Assembly (NCBI GenBank): GCA_001412365.1 | Contig: LKUE01000272.1 | Location: forward strand, 1-10,822 | Source: Desulfuromonas sp. SDB | GTDB taxonomy: Bacteria > SDB-A | Direction: 5' to 3' | DNA length: 10,822 nucleotides | Shown here: positions 1 through 6,438 of the stretch, one piece after another | Position numbering within the stretch: the stretch's first letter is position 1 | Layout of the letters: each line of letters begins with the position of its first letter | The notes under the pieces: model-generated | Database searches by the model: none | The model's input: only the letters and a program-made list of their open reading frames with translations | What the model was told of the DNA's origin: nothing | Translations under genes and position numbers: made by a program

Positions 1-949
1 ACCAGGTTTTTTTCAGGGTTAATTTCAGGAAGCTGAGGGGTTGTTGATAAATGAAATGCAATCCCCGTTTAAGCCAGTAAGAGGATACCTGTGAAGGCTT
101 AAGAGTGTGTCCTACTGCTCTTTCCGCCAAGGAAACTTCATCCCAATCATCTCCCACTTCGGGGATAACTGCACTTTTACCATCGGAATTTTCGTTGTTC
201 CCGATATAGAAGATAACTCCTCCCTGGGAAGCGATTAGAACCAGGTCATTACCTACTGCATAATTTCTCAAAGTTATTGGAAATATCAGTAATATCAATC
301 CCAGGGTCAGCCATAATAATTTTTTAATTGATTTCCGCCGGTACTTGAAAATCAGTGAAATTAAGTACAGGGGATAGAATATTAGAATATTGGGCCGGGT
401 TAGGGCAGCTAACCCCATAACCACTCCTGCCCAAAAGAACAGGGGAGAGGAAAATTTCAGTTCGGCTTGAATCAGCAGGTAGATAAAAATCAAGAAAAGT
501 AAAGTTAACAGGGTTGGAATTAATATTTCACCTTGAAAATATATTAAGATGCCGTTGAAAGCCACTAGGATCATAGAGACCAGGGCAATGGAGAAATTAA
601 ATAATTTTTTGGCGATAATATAGGTAAATAAAACAGCGGCGGTGGACAGAAAAACCTGGGTTATTCTAACTGCCCACAAGCTGTTATTGCTTAACCAGTA
701 AATTCCTGCCACAAAATAGGAATAAAGCGGCGCCCGGAAAAATACCTGACTGCCCATGAAGTTTTCATTTAAAATGGATAATGCTTCCCGGTTGAAAAAC
801 ATGGGGTCGCCGAATAAATTGTAAAAAAAGGGATTGGCGCTAATTTGCTTAATATACACTAACCTGATAATCAGGGATATTGATAAAATGAGGGCAACCG
901 GGATCAGTTCTGTTTTGTATTTGTTATATAAATATTTCAGCCGGTTCAT
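1..949 (-). CDS. GT-C membrane glycosyltransferase, family 39/PMT_2-like (3' end beyond window)
   Basis: The frame stays open for 316 codons from an ATG at 949 to the window edge, so the C-terminal part is missing. Members of this family move a sugar from a polyprenyl-phosphate donor to a lipid or protein acceptor on the outer face of the inner membrane. The translation starts with a short basic stretch and a membrane helix at about residues 14-33. A loop follows carrying an acidic residue in F-G-D-P (D48), the usual place of the catalytic Asp. Next come R-A-P-L-Y (72-76), typical of PMT_2 proteins, further hydrophobic helices (about 95-112, 120-137, 143-160, 170-182, 188-201, 210-226), F-Q-G-E (138-141), R-P-N (185-187), and a G-N-N-x-x-x-D-G motif at 250-257 opening the periplasmic domain. 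No Shine-Dalgarno sequence is visible before the ATG, but the helix and catalytic loop fit this start. It is divergent from the radical SAM gene. Family assignment is firm; donor and acceptor are unknown. Confidence 0.85.
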   Translation of the reverse strand, partial: MNRLKYLYNKYKTELIPVALILSISLIIRLVYIKQISANPFFYNLFGDPMFFNREALSILNENFMGSQVFFRAPLYSYFVAGIYWLSNNSLWAVRITQVFLSTAAVLFTYIIAKKLFNFSIALVSMILVAFNGILIYFQGEILIPTLLTLLFLIFIYLLIQAELKFSSPLFFWAGVVMGLAALTRPNILIFYPLYLISLIFKYRRKSIKKLLWLTLGLILLIFPITLRNYAVGNDLVLIASQGGVIFYIGNNENSDGKSAVIPEVGDDWDEVSLAERAVGHTLKPSQVSSYWLKRGLHFIYQQPLSFLKLTLKKTW

Positions 950-1027
950 GTTATAATTGAAAAGTTCTAATTCAATATGGTAATGATAAGAGCAATTAAA
1001 AAAAAGTAAAAGGTTTAATTAATTATA
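950..1027. promoter_or_regulatory. Divergent intergenic region with a short inverted repeat
   Basis: This 78-bp, strongly AT-rich spacer separates two divergently read genes, so it should hold promoters for both. A 6-bp inverted repeat, ATTGAA at about 956-961 and TTCAAT at about 971-976 with 9 bp between, could be an operator half-site pair. A TATAAT hexamer occurs at 952-957 and a TTGAAA at 958-963, but neither has a well-spaced partner hexamer. The promoter role is inferred from gene orientation; the sites themselves are weak in such AT-rich DNA. Confidence 0.35.
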
Positions 1028-2473
1028 ATGAAGAATGTCAAAAAAATAATGCTAATCTATCCCCCTGGAAAGATGTACCAGCGGGGTGAAGATCGTTCCC
1101 AGGGCAATATATTTCTTTCTGCTGCTACCACCATGAGAGCATGCAATGATTTGGGTTATGCTGCTTCTAATCTGAAAAAAGATGGACATGATGTCTTTCT
1201 CCGGGATTATCAGACTGAAGGTTTAACCAGGGATGAATTGATTGCAGATTTCAGAAGTTATCATCCCCATTACCTTTTTACCAGCACCACTGATGCAACT
1301 ATTTTCGATGATTTACAGATATTATCCCAATTAAACCAAATTTACCCAAAATGCAAAATCATCCTTAAGGGAGCTTTATTTTTTGATTTAGACCAGCAGA
1401 TATTGAACAGCTTGCCCTTGTCCGGCATTGATTATCTAATTGGTGGAGAAAGCGATTTTATTATCGCCAGGTTAATTAAAGCTGATCAGTGCAAAGAAAA
1501 ATTAAGTTCAGTACCGGGAATTATTTATAAAGAAAACAAGCAGTGGCATAAAACTGAATTTAAGTGGTGGGAAGAAAATCTGGATTCTTTGGATTTCCCA
1601 GACCGGGAGCAGATGAACAACCGTCTTTATATCCGTCCGGATACCGGAGAACCAATTGCTACCATTTCAGCATCCCGGGGCTGCAGTTATAATTGTATAT
1701 TTTGCCTCACTCCCCGTATTTCGGGGACCAGAATTAGATTCAGGTCAATATCCAATATTATTGATGAAATTAACAGTTGTTACCACCGTCACGGGATTAA
1801 AAATTTTTTCTTCAAGGCGGATACATTTACCCTGGATAAAAATTGGGTAGGGCAATTATGTGCTGAACTAATTAAAACCGGATTATCTGATAAAATCCAA
1901 TGGGCGGCAAATTCCAGGACCAATCCTTTGGATTTTGAAACCCTCGATCTTATGCATTCAGCCGGATGCTGGCTGGTGGCTTATGGTTTTGAATCAGGCA
2001 GTCCGGAAACCTTAACCAGAATTGAAAAGCAGATCAGCATTGCGGATAATCTCAGAGCAGCCCAAATGACAACAGAAGCGGGAATGGAGATTTACGGTTT
2101 CTTCGTCATCGGTTTTCCCTGGGAGGATTACCGGCATCTTGCTGATACTGAAAATCATATTTACCAGCTGAATTCAGACTTCATTGAGATTCATATCGCC
2201 AACCCTTATTACGGAACTAAACTTTATCAAATCGCCCAGCAGGAAAATGTACTGGAGGGGAATGTTTTGGGGGGAGATTATTTCAGCCCCACCATCAAGG
2301 GGACAAAATATTTAAGTTTGAAAGCACTGAAAAATTTTAGAAAAAGGTTGCTCCTTCATTATTATCTCCGCCCTGAGTATATCATGTCCAGAATTTACCG
2401 GAATAAGAAGAATGTTAACAAGATAAACAACTATATTAAATATGGGATAAAACTCATAAAAAACACTTTGTAG
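1028..2473 (+). CDS. B12-binding-domain type radical SAM enzyme
   Basis: The 481-residue protein has the two-part layout of class B radical SAM enzymes: an N-terminal Rossmann-like cobalamin-binding region (about 1-180, opening with I-M-L-I-Y-P-P) and a radical SAM barrel (about 205-420). The barrel carries the CX3CX2C motif at C219, C223 and C226 that binds the [4Fe-4S] cluster. A-S-R-G precedes it and the glycine-rich G-F-E-S-G-S follows at 320-325. The classical D-x-H-x-x-G lower-ligand motif is not intact: D60-Y-Q-T-E-G65 has Gln in the His position, as in many relatives that bind cobalamin without a His ligand. Members do methylations or ring rearrangements in lipid, glycan, antibiotic and chlorophyll pathways. 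The stop lies 7 bp before the dehydrogenase gene, so the two are probably co-transcribed. The ATG at 1028 has only an AAAGG about 14 bases upstream; an ATG at 1049 is possible but would clip the first strand. Family sure, substrate unknown. Confidence 0.88.
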   Translation: MKNVKKIMLIYPPGKMYQRGEDRSQGNIFLSAATTMRACNDLGYAASNLKKDGHDVFLRDYQTEGLTRDELIADFRSYHPHYLFTSTTDATIFDDLQILSQLNQIYPKCKIILKGALFFDLDQQILNSLPLSGIDYLIGGESDFIIARLIKADQCKEKLSSVPGIIYKENKQWHKTEFKWWEENLDSLDFPDREQMNNRLYIRPDTGEPIATISASRGCSYNCIFCLTPRISGTRIRFRSISNIIDEINSCYHRHGIKNFFFKADTFTLDKNWVGQLCAELIKTGLSDKIQWAANSRTNPLDFETLDLMHSAGCWLVAYGFESGSPETLTRIEKQISIADNLRAAQMTTEAGMEIYGFFVIGFPWEDYRHLADTENHIYQLNSDFIEIHIANPYYGTKLYQIAQQENVLEGNVLGGDYFSPTIKGTKYLSLKALKNFRKRLLLHYYLRPEYIMSRIYRNKKNVNKINNYIKYGIKLIKNTL

Positions 2474-2480
2474 AATCATT

Positions 2481-3212
2481 ATGTCCTGGATAATTCTAGT
2501 TGGCGCAAATTCCGATATGGCTAAAGCTGCTGCCGGGAATTTTGCCCGGAGAGGATACAACCTGTGTTTACTTACCCGCAATCCCCAAAAATTAAATTAT
2601 CTGACGTCTTATTTGTCCCAATCCTATAAGGTAAAAGTCATAGCCAGGTATTTTGAAATTGAACATTTTCTTAAATTTAAGCACTGCTGGGACGACTTAA
2701 AACCATTTCCAGTGGGGATAATATACTTTATCGGCTATTTAGGGGAAGACAGTTTAAACATCAGTTATTCTGAAATTGAAAAAGTGTACAATCTGAATTG
2801 CATTTGTGCGGTTAAAATGTTTAATTATTTCAGCTTAAAGTTTATTGATCTTAACCGGGGCAGTTTAATCGCAGTTAGTTCAGTTTCCGGAGAAAGAGGG
2901 AAAAGCATGCATTATCTTTACAACAGCGCTAAAAGCGCCCTGTCTATTTATCTGCAGGGATTGAGACTTAAGTTAATGGATAGAAAAATAAAGGTTGTGG
3001 ATATACGTCCCGGTTTTATAAAAACCAAGTTCACTAAGTTTTACGGAATAAAAGCAAAGATGGCGGTGTCTCCTGAATATACAGGAGAAAAGATATTTCA
3101 AGCTTATAAGTCAAACCGGGGTATCGTTTACATCCCCTGGTGGTGGAGATGGTTGATGTTGGCGGTTAAATTAACTCCGGAGAGATTATTAGGTTGGATA
3201 ACTTTAAAATAA
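2481..3212 (+). CDS. Short-chain dehydrogenase/reductase (SDR), DprE2-like shape
   Basis: This 243-residue protein is a classical-size SDR that should reduce or oxidise a hydroxyl/keto group using NAD(P)H. The nucleotide-binding loop is a variant, G8-A-N-S-D-M-A, instead of T-G-x-x-x-G-x-G. R33 in L-T-R-N after the second strand hints at NADP(H). The catalytic Ser is in A-V-S-S (133/134), and the Tyr and Lys are in Y147-N-S-A-K151. R-P-G-F at 176-179 is the usual strand after the active site. The C-terminus (219-240) is rich in Trp and hydrophobic residues and ends beside a Pro-Glu-Arg, like the membrane-hugging tails of SDRs acting on polyprenyl-phosphate sugars (DprE2 type). With a GT-C glycosyltransferase next door, a lipid-linked sugar substrate is an attractive inference but not shown. 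There is no clear Shine-Dalgarno; translation may be coupled to the gene 7 bp upstream. Confidence 0.88.
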   Translation: MSWIILVGANSDMAKAAAGNFARRGYNLCLLTRNPQKLNYLTSYLSQSYKVKVIARYFEIEHFLKFKHCWDDLKPFPVGIIYFIGYLGEDSLNISYSEIEKVYNLNCICAVKMFNYFSLKFIDLNRGSLIAVSSVSGERGKSMHYLYNSAKSALSIYLQGLRLKLMDRKIKVVDIRPGFIKTKFTKFYGIKAKMAVSPEYTGEKIFQAYKSNRGIVYIPWWWRWLMLAVKLTPERLLGWITLK

Positions 3213-3216
3213 GGAG
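3211..3216 (+). promoter_or_regulatory. Ribosome binding site of the lipoprotein gene
   Basis: AAGGAG lies 9 bases before the ATG at 3226 and overlaps the TAA stop of the dehydrogenase gene (3210-3212). It fixes the start that yields the signal peptide, and implies translation follows directly on the upstream gene. Confidence 0.75.
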
Positions 3217-3225
3217 CATGATATT

Positions 3226-5157
3226 ATGAGAATTGTTAACAATAGCTTAATGGTTATTTTAATCGCCTTAATTGGATTTAGCTGTTCTCAACAAAATAAT
3301 GAACAAGTGGAAACTGATTCCTCTGATCAAGTTTCACCGGGACCTCACTGGGATGGTGAGCCGCTGGATCCCTATGATATTCTCCGTAATTATTATCAAG
3401 CTCTGGGAGGTTTGGAAACAGTTAAACAGCATAAATCCTCCTATATGCGCGGTTCAATTGAAGTGGTGGGAGCGGGACTGGAGGGAATTTTTGAACAGTG
3501 GAACAAGTATCCCATATTTTCCAAAGAATTTTTAGATCTGAAAGTTATGACCCAGACTTCCGGAGATAACGGGGAATACAGATGGGAACTGGATATGAAT
3601 GGCAATCTGCAGATCAAACGTGATCAGAATACCTTGCAAGCCAGAGAATTAAGCGCTCTAACTGCTGATTATGAACATTTAAATCCGGAATCAGAAATAT
3701 TTAAAATAAGGTTTTTAGGGGTTGATACTGCTGCCGCTAAATACTGCTATGTTTTGGAAATCACCAATTCCTTAAATGAAGATACCACCTTGGAATACTA
3801 TGACAGTTCAACTTATTTACTTATTAAGAAAATAGAAGATAGCCAGGGGCATCAGACTCATACTGTTTATTCGGATTACCGGGAGGTGGAGGGAGTGCTT
3901 TATTCATTCCATCAGCACATCACCATAATGCCCATTAAACAGGAGTTGGATGTTATGGTGGAACAGCTGGAGGTTAATGTGAGCATGGACAGCAGTTTAT
4001 TTCAACCTCCCCAGACAGATTCCCGGGACTATTCATTTGCCAACGGAAAGTTTGTGGAAAATATTCCCATAAAATACATTCATGATCATGTATTTATACA
4101 GTCGGAAGTGGAGGGCGAGAAAAACTGGTGGATTTTAGATTGCGGGGCAGGAAAAACTGTGGTCAGTGCGGAATACGCTCAGCAGCTGGGATTGGATGTG
4201 CAGGGCAATATAACCGGGGGGGGAGCCGGAAACACGGTGGAAGTATCCTTAGCCACTTTACCTCCGTTGAGTATTGATCAGCTTCAGTTTGATTCCCAAA
4301 TAGTAGTAGTTATTGAAATAAAACCGTTCATGACCAGATTGATGAGAACGGAAGTGGTGGGTATTTTAGGCTATGATTTTCTTTCCCGGTTTGTTACTAA
4401 AATTGACTATGCCCGAGAATTAATCTCCTTCTATGATCAGGATTACTTTAACTATGAAGGACCGGGAACAGTAATCGATGCTCCTCTGGAAGACAATATG
4501 TTTGTGGTGGAAGCAGCAGTGGACAGCATTTACCAGGGTAAGTGGAGATTAGATATTGGAGCAACCGGGCTTGGTTTCCATTTTCCCTATGCCCAGCAGG
4601 AAAAATTGCTGGAGTTAAACGGCGTTCCCACTATTGGGTTTGGAGCAGGAGGAGAGATACACAGCAAGCTGTACCGGTTTAATAAGTTTGAAATTGCCGA
4701 GTACACTGTAGATGATCCCATAATTGCCATACCTCTGGAGAAGGGGGAAGGAGCTTTAGCTGACCGCAGATATATGGGAAATTTAGGCAACACTGTACTC
4801 AGGCATTTTATATTGTACTTGGATTATCCCGGGCAAACGGTGATTTTGGAACCCGGAGATAATTATGAAAAAGTATTTCCCACCGATCACAGCGGTTTGG
4901 GTATTTGGGACGGCGATCAGGGAGTGGAGATATTCTTTGTAGCAGAAGGAACCCCCGGGGATCAAGCTGGATTAGAAAAAGGCGATGTTATTGAGGAGAT
5001 CAACGGGCAGAGTGTTGAAGAGTTCGCCGGTTTACAAGAAATCAGGGATGTTTTCAAGCAGCCTCCGGGTACAGAGGTAGTTCTTTCCGTGATCAGAGAT
5101 GGTCAGACTGTAGATATTAATTTAATCCTGGAGGATTTATTTGCAGACCTGGAGTAG
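3226..5157 (+). CDS. Lipoprotein with LolA-like domain, two aspartyl-protease-like lobes and a C-terminal PDZ domain
   Basis: The 643-residue protein begins with a lipoprotein signal peptide: a hydrophobic stretch at 7-18, lipobox G-F-S-C, acylated C20, then a polar linker. Residues about 48-260 look like the beta-rich LolA/outer-membrane-lipoprotein-sorting fold often found before these proteases. Two retropepsin-like lobes follow. Lobe 1 (about 285-405) has I-L-D-C-G-A-G (D305) and the second signature V-G-I-L-G-Y-D-F (378-385). Lobe 2 (about 425-540) has R-L-D-I-G-A-T-G (D443) and M-G-N-L-G-N (517-522). A PDZ domain fills about 555-635 (G-L-G-I carboxylate loop, A-G-L-x-x-G-D-V-I). Both catalytic triads deviate from D-T/S-G, being D-C-G and D-I-G, so peptidase activity is uncertain and a binding role is possible. 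It probably sits in the periplasm or on a membrane. Third gene of the plus-strand group, 13 bp after the dehydrogenase gene. Confidence 0.85.
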   Translation: MRIVNNSLMVILIALIGFSCSQQNNEQVETDSSDQVSPGPHWDGEPLDPYDILRNYYQALGGLETVKQHKSSYMRGSIEVVGAGLEGIFEQWNKYPIFSKEFLDLKVMTQTSGDNGEYRWELDMNGNLQIKRDQNTLQARELSALTADYEHLNPESEIFKIRFLGVDTAAAKYCYVLEITNSLNEDTTLEYYDSSTYLLIKKIEDSQGHQTHTVYSDYREVEGVLYSFHQHITIMPIKQELDVMVEQLEVNVSMDSSLFQPPQTDSRDYSFANGKFVENIPIKYIHDHVFIQSEVEGEKNWWILDCGAGKTVVSAEYAQQLGLDVQGNITGGGAGNTVEVSLATLPPLSIDQLQFDSQIVVVIEIKPFMTRLMRTEVVGILGYDFLSRFVTKIDYARELISFYDQDYFNYEGPGTVIDAPLEDNMFVVEAAVDSIYQGKWRLDIGATGLGFHFPYAQQEKLLELNGVPTIGFGAGGEIHSKLYRFNKFEIAEYTVDDPIIAIPLEKGEGALADRRYMGNLGNTVLRHFILYLDYPGQTVILEPGDNYEKVFPTDHSGLGIWDGDQGVEIFFVAEGTPGDQAGLEKGDVIEEINGQSVEEFAGLQEIRDVFKQPPGTEVVLSVIRDGQTVDINLILEDLFADLE

Positions 5158-5166
5158 GAATTATTG

Positions 5167-6135
5167 TTATTTTTTCAGGGAAGATCCCCATCCTGATCCT
5201 ACCACCCGGTTTGCCTGGGAAATGACTTTAACTGTTTTTTCCAGAGTGATATGATCTTTGTGGTCATAGATCTGGTAGTTATGACGGTATTTATCAGGAG
5301 TGTAATCAACCATAATAACGTTACATCCTGCATTTAATCCCCGCAGGAGCCCCTGCTGGGGATCCAGGGAGGATAGTGCGGTAGTGGCGGGAATGTGTGA
5401 ATTGCAGGTAATAATCCTGGAAACCGCCAGAACTTTAAGGGTTAATTCCACTGATCCGGGAGGAGAACTGCCTAAAGGAGTATCGGATTGAGGTATAAAT
5501 GGACCTATTCCGAACATATCCGGTTGAAGTTTATCAATGAGTTCCAGATTCAGCACTAACTCCTGTTCAGTTTGACCGGGCAGACCTACAATAAAACCAG
5601 TGCCAATTTCATAACCTAGGGTCCTGAGATGAGATAAAATTTTTAACCGGTGATTTAAACTTTGACCGGGGTGAAATTTACTGTATCTCACTGAATCAGC
5701 AGTTTCCTGTTTTAGCAAATAGCGGTCTGCTCCTGCCTTCTTGAATAATTCATATTCCTCCAGGGGTCTTTCCCCAATGCTTAAAGTTAGAGCTACTGGA
5801 TAGGTGGATTTTATATTTTTGATAATACCGGCTATCTGCTTCGGTTTAAAATTAAAATCATCTCCGGATTGAAGTACAATGGTGTTTATTCCCAGGTTTA
5901 CCAGGTTTTCAGAGCTTTCCATTATTTCAGATTCAGTTAAACGGTAGCGGATTATTTTTTTATTTTCCGCTCTTAATCCGCAGTAAAGACATTGCCGACA
6001 GCAATAATTGGAAAATTCAATAATTCCCCTGATGTGCACTTGGTCACCGCAATAGTCCAAACATACCTGTTGGGCTTTATTGAACAGCTTCTCTGGTGAA
6101 AGGCGGAGTAATTCAGCAATCTGAGAGCGGTACAT
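5167..6135 (-). CDS. hydE: [FeFe]-hydrogenase maturase HydE (radical SAM)
   Basis: HydE acts on the Fe(CO)2(CN)-cysteine complex released by HydG, in the pathway to the 2Fe subcluster of the H-cluster. The 322-residue protein matches the family throughout: V-H-I-R-G-I-I-E-F-S-N, the CX3CX2C cluster motif (C45, C49, C52, followed by G-L-R), I-V-L-Q-S-G-D, D-R-Y-L-L-K-x-E-T-A, G-L-P-G-Q-T, and G-I-G-P-F-I-P. It has no cysteines in the C-terminal part, so the optional second [4Fe-4S] cluster seen in some HydE proteins is absent. By recalled comparison with Thermotoga maritima HydE it is about 18 residues short at the N-terminus, lacking the first helix. The ATG at 6135 has no good ribosome binding site (AGAAG lies about 16 bases upstream) and is preceded in frame by a TAG nine bases before it, the stop of the small upstream gene. 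Last gene of the operon; its stop is 9 bp from the stop of the convergent lipoprotein gene. Confidence 0.95.
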   Translation of the reverse strand: MYRSQIAELLRLSPEKLFNKAQQVCLDYCGDQVHIRGIIEFSNYCCRQCLYCGLRAENKKIIRYRLTESEIMESSENLVNLGINTIVLQSGDDFNFKPKQIAGIIKNIKSTYPVALTLSIGERPLEEYELFKKAGADRYLLKQETADSVRYSKFHPGQSLNHRLKILSHLRTLGYEIGTGFIVGLPGQTEQELVLNLELIDKLQPDMFGIGPFIPQSDTPLGSSPPGSVELTLKVLAVSRIITCNSHIPATTALSSLDPQQGLLRGLNAGCNVIMVDYTPDKYRHNYQIYDHKDHITLEKTVKVISQANRVVGSGWGSSLKK

Positions 6136-6144
6136 TGATTTTGT

Positions 6145-6438
6145 CTATAACTTCTGATGGATAAAATTTACAATCTGATTAATTATATCTTGCTGTTGTT
6201 CAGGGGGAAGATCGGGCAAGTCATTGGAAACTAAACCCAGGTTTGATTTAAGTTCAATGCGCAAAGGAGGGAGCAGCTGGTCTGGGTCACAAATTCCTGC
6301 AATATAAGACCACCTGCGGTTTAAAATCTCCACAAACCAGATATTGATTTTATATTGCTGTTTTATCTGTTCAGCTAGAAAATCCAGCTGGCGGATGAAA
6401 TCAGCATCGAACTGATCAGAAATATAAGTCCCGTTCAC
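6145..6438 (-). CDS. Unrecognised 97-residue protein between hydG and hydE
   Basis: I do not recognise this family. The frame starts with GTG at 6438, overlaps the end of hydG by 23 bp, and stops with TAG 9 bp before hydE, with which it shares a reading frame. AGGA lies 9 bases before the GTG, and no other in-frame ATG or TTG start occurs in the first third. The protein is soluble-looking, with no signal peptide or membrane segment. Its likely order is an amphipathic helix (10-29), strands around I-N-I-W-F-V-E-I (31-38), W-S-Y-I-A-G (43-48) and L-R-I-E-L (59-63), and a Gln-rich C-terminal helix (79-97). It has only one cysteine (C50), so it is not a metal-cluster protein on its own. Position suggests an accessory role in H-cluster maturation, perhaps binding HydE or HydG, but that is inference. 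It is unlike HydG, HydE or HydF domains except possibly its last few residues (see findings). Confidence 0.75.
   Translation of the reverse strand: MNGTYISDQFDADFIRQLDFLAEQIKQQYKINIWFVEILNRRWSYIAGICDPDQLLPPLRIELKSNLGLVSNDLPDLPPEQQQDIINQIVNFIHQKL

Noticed and set aside
5170-5195. Rho-independent terminator between the convergent operons
   Set aside because: Only a 4-bp stem (GGGA/TCCC) can be drawn and the T-run precedes it on the plus strand, the wrong order for the plus-strand operon.
6140-6150. Classical leaky-stop context at the TAG before hydE
   Set aside because: The bases after the stop (ACA AAA) do not match the known readthrough context CAR YYA, so readthrough is kept only as a possibility.
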